The translations under genes and the position numbers were made by a program. A stretch of DNA of 64,000 nt from Chiua virens (taxonomy: Eukaryota > Basidiomycota > Agaricomycetes > Boletales > Boletaceae), in assembly GCA_019787685.1 (NCBI GenBank), contig JAHNUO010000004.1:1116001-1180000 (forward strand), read 5' to 3'. The number at the start of each line of letters is the position of its first letter. The first letter of the stretch is position 1. The notes beneath the pieces were generated by a model. That model was not told where the DNA came from and did no database searches. It saw only the letters and a list, made by a program, of their open reading frames with translations. Positions 37,497-48,865 of this stretch are shown here, one piece after another.

Positions 37497-40200
37497 ATGC
37501 CCGTCATTAGAACGCAAAAAGAAGCAGATTCTGGAGCACCTTCAACGGACGAATCCAGTCCGAAAGATCTCGATGAAAACGGCAGATGCAAGAAAAAGTA
37601 TGTTTGGTGAAAGACCGAAGTTTCTCCGGCTGTCTTCGTCCATCCCTACACCGCCGCGCCTTCAGCGCTCCCTTTCGTTCCCTTTCGATCCCCTTATAGC
37701 CTGCCATGTTGATCTTTCATTTTCCTATTCAGCGGATCCACCGCTAACCAATTTATTCTTTCTGCCCCACAGGCGACAATCTCAAAGTGCGTCTACCCCG
37801 CATCACGTCATACGACCTTCTCTTGACACTTGACATCATGCATCAGGTTGCGATGCATGCAGAGCTCGCAAGGTTCGCTGTGCCAGAGAAAATCCCGACG
37901 ACTCAAAGCAGTCATGCAAGCACTGCATTGCGCTGGGTATCCCCTGTACCTATGACTATCAGCCAAAAAAGAGAGGCCCACCTAACCTGTCAGCTACTCT
38001 CCGCTCATACGCACCCCTATTCATCTATTCATCACTTTGATAGGTACCTCCGTCGTCTACAAGAGGCAGCAGCTGCTACTGCCGCCACCACGAATTCCCA
38101 ACCAGATACCCACGACCCTACTACCCCTGATGTCATCCCTCCACCTTCCACCCGCCGTTCCCTCCCCAGTCCCATCCTGTCTCGTACGTCCCCTCCACTC
38201 CCACAGCCAACCTCATCTTCCTATCTCGAGCCCTCCCTCACGCCGGTCCAAACAAGCCCCTCGGGCAATTTACCCTCCCGCTACTCCATTGCCACTGACT
38301 CTTTCCATTATTCACCCACTACCACCCACTCCCAGACTTCCTTTAGCTGCTCGCGAGAATCCTCCGCAAATTCACTCTCCTATCCAAAGACTGACGATAC
38401 TCGGCATTATGCCGCCTCTGAACCATATGGCTCATTTTCCGCCTACAATTGGTCGTATAAGCACCACCAACCGCTGCCCGTCCTTCCGCCAACGGCTATT
38501 CCATCTCTTTCATACTACTATCGTCCCCGCCGCTTGGAAGACATTGCCCCAAGAGATACCATATCGCTCATCATTGCCCTTTTCTTCGACTTTGTTTACC
38601 CACTAACACCTTGTATTCACAAGCCGTCATTCATGGCCGATCTGCATTCGCGCAGGGAAGAGCGAGATCCCTTGTTTTTCGCCCTAGTCATGTCAACAAT
38701 CGCATCTACCCTCGTGCAAGTTCCCAGATCATACGTGCCTATGGAACGTCCAGTCGTGCGGAAGCTTGCCCAAACGTGTTATGAAGCCAGCCGGCACATC
38801 ACAATCGTTTCCTATGATCCTCCGACGTCCATGCACGTCGTCATTCGCTACTTGTAGGACTACCCATTCGTGCTTTCCGCGATGCTGACTCGAGATTTCC
38901 TTAGTGACTGTATATACCATTTTTGCGAGGGACATGAAGCGACGCAGCATGCAGCCTTCGGAGAGGCCGCTCATATCGCAGTCACACTCCGTATGCATGA
39001 AGAGGCGTCTTATGAAGGATTGGACCCCATAGAATCTGAGGTTCGCCGCAGGGCTTTTTGGCTACTTTTTGGCGGTACGTACACAACCTTCCTAATTGCG
39101 GCTAGCATAGAACTTTGATGACCATGTCCAGCCGACAAATCTATGTCGGTTCTGCTGGGACGACCGATCTGTCTTCGTGACGAGGATTGTACAGTTCATT
39201 TCCCCAAAGAGCTTGATGACGAATAGTACGTACGCCATTCTCAAATTTGATCGTCAATTTGACTCTGGTGCTGTCCCTTTAGTATCACACCTAGCGCATA
39301 TTTGCCCCAACCACACGGGAAGACGGCGATCGTGTCCGGGCTCAATTATATATCTAGGATATTTGCTTTACTAGGGGAGATATTGGTCCGAATCAGGGTG
39401 GACAAACGATCACCCCCCCAAGGACAGTTTGCCACGGCGCGACTTGAAGAGGTGCAATCATTGCACTCGCGTATCCTTGGAGCCCTCATCCATGCACCGG
39501 AACCACTGCGCTTGAAGCAGATCCAGGATCACAGTCAGCTCCCAGCTGAACATGGCGGTGTTGGCTTTAGGCAGGCGACATTTGCGGAAGTGAAGGACTT
39601 TTTTGATAACCCGAAGGCGTCGCGTGCAAATGCGTTAAATGCATTTCTAGTTATGCAAGCAAATCTTTACGTGACCCAGGTGGATCTTTCTTTACCGTCA
39701 CTTTACTCCATACCTTGCTGACCATTGGTGCCCAGCAACTTGTTCGATTTGTCATTGAGCAATACCGTGATGAACTTGTTGCACTTTTTCAAGGTAGCAT
39801 CGATGAACATCAGATTGCGGAGGATCGTGAAACTGTTGCAAGTGATCTTCTCAACATCCTTCGTGGGTGAGTATTGTTACGTGTTGAGACGCCACGATGT
39901 TGAATCCTTGTAGCATACCTATACAGTCAATAGCTACTAATGGACCCTCATTGGTGGGTCGCATCGTAGGCTAACGCGTTCCCACAACTGACAGGTTTGA
40001 ACAGGTTCACAAAGTACGGTTTGTGGCATCCACGTTGCTCGATGCAGTCCGTAAAGCAGAGACAGCGCCTGCATCTGCTGCGCGCGCACATGCGTTTCTT
40101 TGTGGGCGATCCTCAACATCGCATTGACTTGCTAATCATGCTTGCCACTTTAGGGGATTTCCTGTCCATCTTATCCGAGATTGAACGGAATTATCTGTGA
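37497..40200 (+). CDS. Zn2Cys6 transcription factor with fungal-specific MHR domain
   Basis: Fungal transcription factor with an N-terminal cluster. Early exons 37497-37597, 37773-37786 (a 14-nt microexon), 37847-37988 and 38044-38853 are phase-consistent. The cluster is CDACRARKVRCAREN...SCKHCIALGIPCTYDY, with six Cys and an unusually long central loop containing PDDSKQ. It is followed by PKKRGPPNLYLRRLQEAAAA, the usual basic linker. A Ser/Thr/Pro-rich region precedes the MHR (PF04082-like): LIIALFFDFVYPLTPCIHKP, FFALVMSTIASTLVQVP, EVRRRAFWLLFGADKSMSVL with LGRPICLRDEDC. The C-terminus resolves as HAFLWDFLSILSEIERNYL through an intron near 40102-40152. Target genes unknown. Confidence 0.85.
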
Positions 40201-40621
40201 GTTCTCTCGTTAGACCTAACTGATGCCAAGCTTACCATCGATAGCCTGGACGATGACCGGGATGGCACGTCGAATGCCGAAGGGATGCCTATGGCATAAC
40301 CACTTGCTATTTTCCGCTCCTTCAAGATTTCCGCATGGTGCCCCGGCGGTGTTTGTGATTACACCCCGAGTCGAAGCTGCTAGAATTACATGATTAATAT
40401 TTTTGCGCGTATTGTACCTGTATCCATTTGAATTTTGGACCGTATACATTCCAGCGAACGACTTTGACGAGCTTATGATGATTATCGGTTTGGCTTGATC
40501 ACGTGATATGACGACGGCGCGTCAGTCGAAAGCACTTTACTTCGCCAAACTTTGTTCAAGCGTTGAAGCTTGAAGTTGTCAAGTTCGAAATACGTTTCCA
40601 TTTCAACGCTCACCACTCAAC
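40201..40621. other. Intergenic region upstream of AOS1
   Basis: About 420 bp between the transcription-factor stop and the AOS1 start, both plus strand. No open frame of protein character and no RNA gene recognised. It presumably holds a 3' UTR and the AOS1 promoter. Confidence 0.5.
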
Positions 40622-42095
40622 ATGTCCATGGACTATGAAGGCAGCGCCAAATCCAATCCCGTCCAGATTACAGAGGGTAAGTTCACGTTGAGTTGTCATC
40701 CCGCGCGTTCTGAGAGTAGTTGGCGTCTTGCCTCATTTCTGCATCGGAATCGAATCGTTTATTGCAGACGAGGCCGCCGTCTACGATCGCCAAATTCGAC
40801 TATGGGGTCTTGAAGCTCAGCAACGGTAAATGCTCGCCTCTGTATGCACAACCCTTTCGTCCAAAGACTAACCATTGAGGCTTCAGAATGCGAAATGCGA
40901 CCATTTTAATTGTCCGGTTGCGAGGAACTGCCACCGAGGCCATAAAAAACATCGTATTAGCCGGAATTGGCAGACTTGTCGTTGTTGACACGGACGATGT
41001 CACTGAGGAGGATCTTGGTACAGGCTTCTTTTTCCGAGACGACGATGTCGGGAAAAAGGTGCGTTTGATCATCACGCGTTTTTCCGAGTGGCGCTGTGGA
41101 AATTGATGAAGTTATTTTTTGACAGAAAGTAGACGCTGCTAAGACCAGGATAGAAAGCCTAAACCCGCTCGTCACGGTGGAGGCGCTGAGTGGTGATGTG
41201 ATGCATGACATGGAGTCGCTTGATGCCCTCGTTAAGAGTGTCGATCTTGTATGCGCGACTGATTGGGATCGTGAAGGACTGGTAAGATATGTCACACGTT
41301 CGTGGGCTTGTTGGATTCACCACGCTGACTGGTTGATGCCCAAGATTCATATAAACGATGCTTGCCGGTGTTTGGGGAAACCGTTTTACGCAGGTGGCAC
41401 TTTTGGTCTGCTGGGTTACATTTTCTGTGACCTGCTCAAGCACGATTACATTACCCCGTAAGCACGTCCTGATATCCAATCACAAGCCAGATGTGTTTCT
41501 CATGGTCGGATGGCTGGGTGCAGTGATCGGTCCGCCCCGAGTGACGCGCCCCGCAATGTGAAAGCCAGCACAGTGTACTCCCCGTTGCACATGGCATTGC
41601 GGCACCAATGGTCTGCTTTGACGAAAAGGCAGACGAAGGAGCTTAATCCAGCTATCTTACATGCGATCCTAGGTGTGTTGAATTAGATATCTTTCCCACC
41701 GGTTGTTGACGTATAGGGATGATGAAGCTCTCTGGGAGTACCAGCATGTTCACAGTGGAAAGCTTCCCGATAGCCTGGAGGAAGCAGCGCAATTGCTGTC
41801 GATTGCCAACGCGTTGCTAGAGACATCTAACGTGAACAGCCAAGTACTTGAAACTATGCCGCGGGAGCTGATTGAGTAAGTGTCGTGTTTACCCAGTGCG
41901 CTCACATTGACACGGGTTTACAGTACGCTGTCGACTGCGGCATCTCACGAGATTTCGCCCGTGTGTGCGGTTGTTGGTGGGATGCTGGCTCAGGATATTT
42001 TGAAAGCGTTGGCAGCACGTGAAGCACCGATAGCCAACTTTTTCGTGTTTGATGGGACGAGCGGGAGCGGTACAGTGTGTCGAATGAACATGTAG
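40622..42095 (+). CDS. AOS1: SUMO-activating enzyme E1 regulatory subunit AOS1
   Basis: Non-catalytic half of the heterodimeric SUMO E1. MSMDYEGSAKSNPVQIT leads into YDRQIRLWGLEAQQRMRNAT, ILIVRLRGTATEAIKNIVLA (adenylation-fold nucleotide loop, somewhat diverged), VVVDTDDVTEEDLGTGFFFR, RIESLNPLVTVEALSGDV, VDLVCATDWDREGLIHINDA and FYAGGTFGLLGYIFCDLLKH. The C-terminal block reads ASHEISPVCAVVGGMLAQDI then LKALAAREAPIANFFVFDGT. Several short introns. It lacks the catalytic-cysteine domain of the partner UBA2, as expected. A Ulp2-type SUMO protease lies about 9 kb downstream. Confidence 0.92.
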
Positions 42096-42240
42096 TATTT
42101 AGGAACGGTACATATTTTTGTCTCCTACCGAGGATCGTGCGACTCTATGTCCATTCCGCGTTTGGACTAGGCCACGTTCAGGTGCACAGTCGTCGTGCTG
42201 ACAGTTCCCGTGCGTCGTCTCCACCTTTCCCTCAACGTCC

Positions 42241-44686
42241 ATGCAGCGCAGACCGACCCAAAGCGCTCAGGAATACTACGCCGTTCCACAGAGCCCTCAC
42301 CCACCAAATATGCAGGGCTCTCAGTCATCCTCCAGGCCACCCGCTAGGTCATCCTCCCTCAGTAGCCAGTTTCAGCCAGGGCGGGGTGCGATCGCTCAAG
42401 GTGTCGCCACCGGTGCGATTGGCGGCAGCTACGGTCCCTACTCCGTGTGTCTCATCTCATTCATTTTTCATCCTTGTATGAACCCTCCTGCAGTATAACC
42501 CGTCTAGCGCCCGGGAGAACGCTTTTCAAAGTTCTCGATTTAGTGCCGCTCCTTCAGAAGCCTCTTCCTTGGCTGGAGGAGAGAAAATGCCCACTCCCTT
42601 TACAGCAAACTCTTCGTCAGTTCCCCCGTACATGTGGGACACAAGGGATCCCGATTTAGACGACGCCCTCCATAACCCAGATCCAGTCCAAGACGCAGCA
42701 CTCGATAATTCTTTCACCTTCTTCTCTGCGCGTGGCTGGGCAAACGTCTCAGTTCTTGTCATCCTCGTGGTCGGCTTGATCACCCTCTTTGCAGGCTATC
42801 CTATCATCCACTATTACACCACAGCTGAAAGCGCAGTCTCTGGTTATAACCTGGGTGGTGTCAATTACACTGGTCAAGTGCCCAATCTGCCTGGCTTGCC
42901 AAGACTCATCGATCCCGACACGCCTTCTTCCGCAATGTATCGAGTCGGCAGCGATGGTTATACATACCAACTCGCATTTAGCGATGAATTCAACACAGAC
43001 GGTCGGACCTTCTGGCCAGGTGATGATCCTTTTTGGGAAGCAGAGAATTTGCACTACTGGTGAGTTCCGCCAATGGACGACTGTAGAGGTGACTTGAGGA
43101 TTCACACTGATGTACGCTCAGGCCTACAGGTGACTTGGAGTGGTATGATCCTCAGGTGTGTTGACATCCTGATCAAGCGTAATGATAGCTTTGAACTGGC
43201 TTGAAGGCGGTGACGACGAAAAACGGCAAGCTGGTAATAACGATCTCCGAACAACCCATCAACAACTTGAACTTCATGAGTGGTACGTGATTGACTTGTG
43301 CAAGATTCGTCGTTGATAGATCGTTGACTTGTCGTGTAGGTATGCTGACTTCATGGAATAAGCTGTGCTTTACCACCGGGTACCTTGAAGTCAGCCTTAG
43401 TTTACCAGGATCATCCCAGGGCCCTGGGTTTTGGCCTGGTGAGTACCTCGATTTCTCTTGTATTATGTTGGCGTCTGATCAGCGATAGGTGCATGGACTA
43501 TGGGGAATTTGGTATGTTCTATAAACATCATCTTGTTGTAGTTCTTACCAGTCGTCCAGGGACGTCCTGGCTACGGTGGAACAACGGAAGGTGTGTAGTC
43601 TGTCTCGTATCCATTGTTGTCACGATAAAATTCTCATCCATTTATTCGTAGGCACGTGGCCTTACAGTTACGACAGTTGCGACGTGGGGACACTTCCCAA
43701 CCAGACTCTTGACGGTACGCCAGCAGCGGCAGCTACCGGTGGCGATGGTGGCCCGATAAGTTATCAGCCCGGCCAAAAGCTTTCTTCATGCACGTGTCCC
43801 GGTCAGGACCATCCCGGTCCGACAACAAGCGGTGGATTCGTGGGCCGTGGTGTTCCAGAAATCGACATTCTGGAAGCTCAAATAGATTTATCTACGTCAC
43901 CTTTCCAAGGACAAGTCTCCCAGAGTCTCCAAATTGCTCCTTACAACTACCAGTACCAGTTCAACAACGCAAGTCCAGCGACTACTATCAACGATTCAGC
44001 AATAACCGTCCTAAACTCATACAAAGGCGCTGTATATCAGCAGGCCGCGTCCGCAGTGTCCTTCGTCGACAGTCAAAATTACAACGGACAGAACTATGCG
44101 ACGTATGGGTTTGAATATTGGTCGAACCCTAATGATCGATCTTCTGGATATGTTACTTGGTACAGTCAAAGTGCACAAACGTGGAAAGTGACATCAGCGT
44201 CTATTGGGGCCGACTCAACCATGGAGATTAGCAACAGACTGATTCCTGAGGAACCGATGGTCAGTTAACTGATCAGCCTCAAAATGCAGTTAGATTCAGA
44301 CTGATGTTTTGGTAGTACATCATCCTCAACCTGGGAATGTCCCGTAAGCAGCACGTCTTACATCTAAGATGTAATTGTTGATTGCTCCTTTAGCATCTTT
44401 CCAGGGGGCGAATTTTGGGGCACTCACATTCCCTAGCGCGATGTACGTCGACTACGTCCGCCTATATCAACGGGAAGGAATACAAAACGCATTAACATGC
44501 GACCCTCCTGGATACCCAACTGCAAACTATATCAATTCGTACGTGATACTCGAGTCACCGTCGCGCTTCCGTCTAACTTCACTACTTTGTAGGCATCTCA
44601 ATACTTACACCAATCCCAATATTACGACTTGGGCACAGGGCGGATACTCGTTCCCTTCGAATAGATTAACGAGCACCTGTTCTTGA
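42241..44686 (+). CDS. KRE6/SKN1-type beta-glucan synthesis protein (GH16-like), type II membrane
   Basis: Cell-wall beta-1,6-glucan synthesis protein of the secretory pathway. The Ser/Pro-rich cytosolic N-terminus ([17 protein letters not shown]) leads to one membrane anchor, [20 protein letters not shown]. The lumenal GH16-like domain follows: [80 protein letters not shown], and the putative active-site motif [11 protein letters not shown]. The C-terminus includes [14 protein letters not shown] and a final cysteine. Many short introns (near 43062, 43131, 43155, 43284, 43439, 43513, 43591, 44258, 44340). Family members are required for wall glucan; direct catalysis is debated. It lies 145 bp after AOS1. 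Confidence 0.93.
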
Positions 44687-45010
44687 GCTTTGTTTGAATT
44701 GCTCCGACTTCATTGATGTTGCACCACGATACATCCCTCATATTATATCACCCATTTATTATCAGTTATCGACTGGACGTTCCCTGCATCCGGCCACAGC
44801 CGGCCAGAACATTTTCACTCCATACAAGCACAATCTGCGCAATTCGGAGTCCCCGAGTCTGCTGAACTTGCTCGCGGGTCCGGCTCGTGATCTATACATA
44901 GTAGGAAAGCTAGTACTACTTGGTACGATAGCACAATAAATAAAAGGACAATGGCCAGTAGATTTTAGCTGAGAGACTGATCAGATGATACGCATATGTA
45001 TCTAAAGTCC
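44687..45010. other. Short intergenic region between convergent genes
   Basis: About 320 bp between the KRE6-like stop (+) and the MYND gene stop (-). No coding or RNA feature recognised. Confidence 0.5.
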
Positions 45011-47156
45011 TCAAGCAGTCACGTTAGAGGGTGCGTTAAGCCTCTCTTCCTCCGTGCCCGTCTTCTCCCTCAACGCCCTGATCGCCTCGCTCGGAAACGC
45101 GGCATCTACAACGCCAAACGACTGTCCGGCACGAGAGTACAGCAAATCAAACGTGTCATCAAATTCTGACATCGGTTCCTCGTCTGTCGAGGGCGCAGAC
45201 TCTCCGAGAATGCGTTTCAAAGGCAGGCACTGTAGCTTCATCCTCTCAGACGTGCCAGCCGGGTAAAAATGCGCGCACGAGGATCCGCTTTGACGCCGAC
45301 TTTTGCGCGAGCTCGACCATGTGATTCCATTTCTGAGCCACGGGGGCATCACATGGGCAAGTCTGGATCCCTGACACCGTCTGGACGGAACCAACGTCCA
45401 CCTGCATGGGGATCTCCTGTGTAGTCGAGCTCGACGACTACCGGATCGAGGACTCGGTGTCGTGGCGGCAGCAACTTGGATACGATCACGGAAGAGGGTG
45501 AGGTCCTGTGCGATGACGCGGTCGAGGAACCGGACGTCGCGCTTAGATAGGCGCGATATGAGGCCCTCTGATGCAGTGTTCAGCGTCTCAACACTTCCGA
45601 TAGGCCTCTTGCTCACCTGCGCGACGAGCTTGAATGTCACGGCAATACTTCTGATGGCCGCCGTTCTTCCAATCGTATACTTGACATTCTTTGCTGCAGT
45701 AGTGAACATGGAGGCACCCTGCGCAGCTTTTGAATGACCCGGGCGGCCCGGACTTGTCGCACTATGAGACAAAGAACGTGTAGATGAAACAGTGAAGCTG
45801 AAAAGAGGCAGCAGACAAACCTTTTCATTCTGACAAGATTCGATGTGCGTCTCATTGCCAAGTGCTGAGTTATATAGGGTCGCTCTATTCCGAACGATCG
45901 TCTCGAACACCGTCCAGCATTGGAAGAGCAAGCCATTTTTATCAAGTTTTCCCGCCAAGCCACTCGCGTCGATCACTGCCAACTGCTTGATCATAGGTTT
46001 CAAGACAGAGTTGTACACCGAGTACTTTGGAATGATCTGCCCAAGCAGTAGGAACAGCGGTTCCCAATCTTCGTGATCCTGACCCCCCAAATGCTTGATC
46101 CATGGTTCCGTGGAAAGCAGAGTTGGTAAGAGGTCAGCTTCGACGATTTGTATGATCCAAGGTAGACCTTCGGTCGATTCCGCATACGCGCGAATGTACC
46201 AATATCCATAAGATATGCATTTGGCAACCAGGGAATGTTGATCGGTAGTAGCATAGCGGCCCACTAACGAATTGACGACAGTTGATAGTGTTGTCAAGGA
46301 TTGATGAGTGAGAAAAGGGATGCGGATAGAATCATTGATGGAAAGGGTCGTCATAAGATGGATGTCCCATATGATGAGATCATAGTTGGTTGGCTCGCAT
46401 GCAATATCTTGTCGGAGGTGGTCCAAAGCAGTGGTTGCGAGGGCACCCGCATCGCCACCGAACGCACGAAGGAACTCGGGCCAGTGCCAAGTTTCTCGGT
46501 GTGAAAACGCGCACATCCATGAATCCAAGGTTGCCGGGATTTGAAAAGTGGGATGGTACGAAGGATCCGAGTCACCTGAGACAGAGAAGCGTTTATCCTG
46601 GGTTTCCAAGTGCCAGAGGGAGAAGAGGGTGGCAATGATACCCGGAGACGAGACGATGATATCAAACGTGTCATCGGGGAGGGAGTCATCACAGATGCCT
46701 AAGAAATCGACGATGGCTCTCCTAGCCTGGAGGCGAAATTCAAGGTCGACACTCTCCTGATCGACAAAGTCGCTTTTCAGATAAAGGATCCACTGATGGA
46801 ACGCGGGCCAGTGGTGTGCCAGAGTTAGGAGGGTGTCCTGCACCTCCGGACACGCGTAACGTTTTACAACGATGGTGGCCATACTCGTGAGGCATGCGAC
46901 CTGTTGAAAGGGAAGGCTCTTGTCCGTCTTTGAAGTCTGAAGATGAGCGTCATCCAGGACGTCGTAGAATGCAGACATGATCAGCTGGCATTGCTCCATA
47001 GTACAACCTGGAGCAAGAGCTAGGAGTGCCAAGTCAGCTGGGGCATGGACGGAGCCGGTCTGAAGCTGTTTAATTGCGTCCTATCGTAAAAGGTTAGCGC
47101 TTTAACAATGGTCGAGTGAAACGAAAAAGTTTGCGGCTCACGTCTATCTCTGCCAT
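45011..47156 (-). CDS. MYND-type zinc-finger protein, unknown role
   Basis: Agaricomycete-style MYND protein. The start at 47156 (MAEIDAIKQLQTGSVHAPAD) is my choice after an intron at about 47138-47080; a longer N-terminus is possible. About 480 residues of helical, HEAT-like sequence (LDDAHLQTSKTDKS, YACPEVQDTLLTLAHHW, LTTLSTVVNSLVGRYA) follow. The MYND finger appears after an intron: SCQNEK, then SCAGCLHVHYCSKECQVYDW with KNGGHQKYC. The tail continues AEGLISRLSKRDVRFLDRV, PVVVELDYT and ASKRILVRAFL. Reading the tail needs three single extra bases removed between about 45500 and 45260; together they restore the frame. Function in fungi is not known. Confidence 0.65.
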
Positions 47157-47360
47157 TGCGTACCCAAGGAGCACCAGTGGTATCCAGGCTATAGATCGAG
47201 AGGACGGTTTGTACACGTCGTGAAAGGAACAAAGCTTATAGCGGTCTTTAAAGTTTCGAAAATGTCCTAGTAAAGTCACCGTGTTGCCCAACTTCAAGTT
47301 GCCCCTCAAGAGTCCCGGTGTATCACGAACTTCGATACACGTAAACGAACTGGCAATATC

Positions 47361-48865
47361 ATGACAATTCATCTCGGCCTGGATCAAATCGGACGATTGG
47401 CGACGCACCTAGATCCATACAAGAGACCCACCATTCACGTCGCAGGGACAAATGGAAAAGGGAGTGTCACAAGCATCAGTTGCCTCCATTCTTCAGGCGT
47501 CCGGCCTTTCCGTTGGCCGATTCAATAGCCCCCATCTCGTCTCCGTGCATGATTCCATTCTCATCAATGGCCAGCCCGTATCTGCTTCCGAGTATGACCA
47601 CATGCGCAACGTGGTCATCACTGCTGACCATCACTTCAAGACCGCTGCCACGCCCTTTGAGCTGCTGACGCTCATCGCACTCCAAATATTCGAATCTGCC
47701 TAAACTCGATGTAGTAGTGGTCGAGGTCGGGATGGGGGGTCGAGACGACGCCACCAACATCATTCCAGACGAATGCATTCTAGTGTCCGTTCTCACCGCG
47801 GTCGATCTAGATCCATCAGAACTTTCTGGGGGGTTCAGTTGAATCCATTGCGGAACACAAAGCCGGGATCGCGAGGTCCGGAAAGCCCTTCGTTCTCGGC
47901 GCGCAAAGGACACCCCATTGTCGAAGTGACCGCCAGACGCGTTGTTGAAGGGGAGATACGTGGTCATTTCATCACCAACACCCCTGTTCGCCCATGGCTT
48001 CTAGATGAAGAATACCAATTTTCCCCCTCAGGCCGACCCTTCATCCCTCCCCCAGGACAACCCATCATGTTCGAGTCCACTTCGTTCACTTCGCCGATTT
48101 ACGCGAAACTTCCATTGCACGGCACTCACCAGCTCCATAATCTTTCGCTCTCTTTGACTGTCATCTCGACCCTGATCGCACATCCACCTGCTCGGTCGGC
48201 TCTTAGGCAATCTGACCTCTCGGATCACAGCCGAAACGGTTCGAGCCGGAATCGAGGGTGTTTCTTGGCCCGGCAGGCTGACCTTCCACATTTTATCACG
48301 CCCCGTGACCGTAGGTTCGATTCTTGATCCACCCGTTGTCCTAGTGGATGGTGCGCATAACGCTGCCTCCGCCGAGACGCTTGCCTCTTACATATCCGAG
48401 CTCGTGGGCCGCCTTAACCCAGGATCCAAATTACACATCACATACGTCCTCGCACTCTCTTGTTCACCTCCGAAAACCCCCTTTGACACGTTGTCGCCGA
48501 TCCTTTCTGGACATGGTTCTCAAAATTCCGTGACCAAAGTGAGAATTGCAACCCTGCGGTTTACGCCCCCAGACGATATGCCGTGGGTCACTTCCGTGCC
48601 ACCCACGGAAATACGAGACACCGTTCGACATCTGATTCGTCTTGGAGATGAAGATGTATGGACTGCACCAAATGATCTACCCGTGAACTGCCAGTTGCAG
48701 CGTGCGCTCGAGTGGACGGAAGCAGGACACGCTGAACATGACGAAGGGAAGCTGGTCGTCGTTACGGGGAGTTTGTACTTGGTTGCGGATTTCTATCGTT
48801 TACTGGAGGTACTCAGAGGACCCAGTATACCGTGTCCCGATCCGAGTTTAGCCATTGCTGACTAG
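47361..48865 (+). pseudogene. Folylpolyglutamate/dihydrofolate synthase gene, five frame slips
   Basis: Mur-ligase-fold enzyme that adds glutamate to (dihydro)folate. The start MTIHLGLDQIGRLATHLDPY runs into the P-loop HVAGTNGKGSV, then in shifting frames SILQASGLSVGRFNSPHLVS, LDVVVVEVGMGGRDDATN, DHQNFLGGSVESIAEHKAGI, HPIVEVTARRVVEGEIRG, ITAETVRAGIEGVSW, then VVLVDGAHNAASAETLASYI and KLVVVTGSLYLVADFYRLLE. The frame moves by +1 near 47472, at 47701, at 47813, near 47905 and near 48212, each explained by one surplus base. The rest is well conserved and has no other stops, so this is either a recent pseudogene or a badly called active gene. It is divergent from the MYND gene with about 200 bp between. 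Confidence 0.65.

Noticed and set aside
40080..40200. Apparent frameshift at the end of the Zn2Cys6/MHR factor
   Set aside because: A normal intron with GTGGGC donor and TTTAG acceptor joins HAFL to WDFLSILSEIERNYL in frame.
45470..45510. A 31-nt intron to explain the MYND frame change
   Set aside because: 31 nt is too short for a spliceosomal intron here, and the skipped bases encode family-like residues (KLLPPRHRVLDP), so one extra base is simpler.
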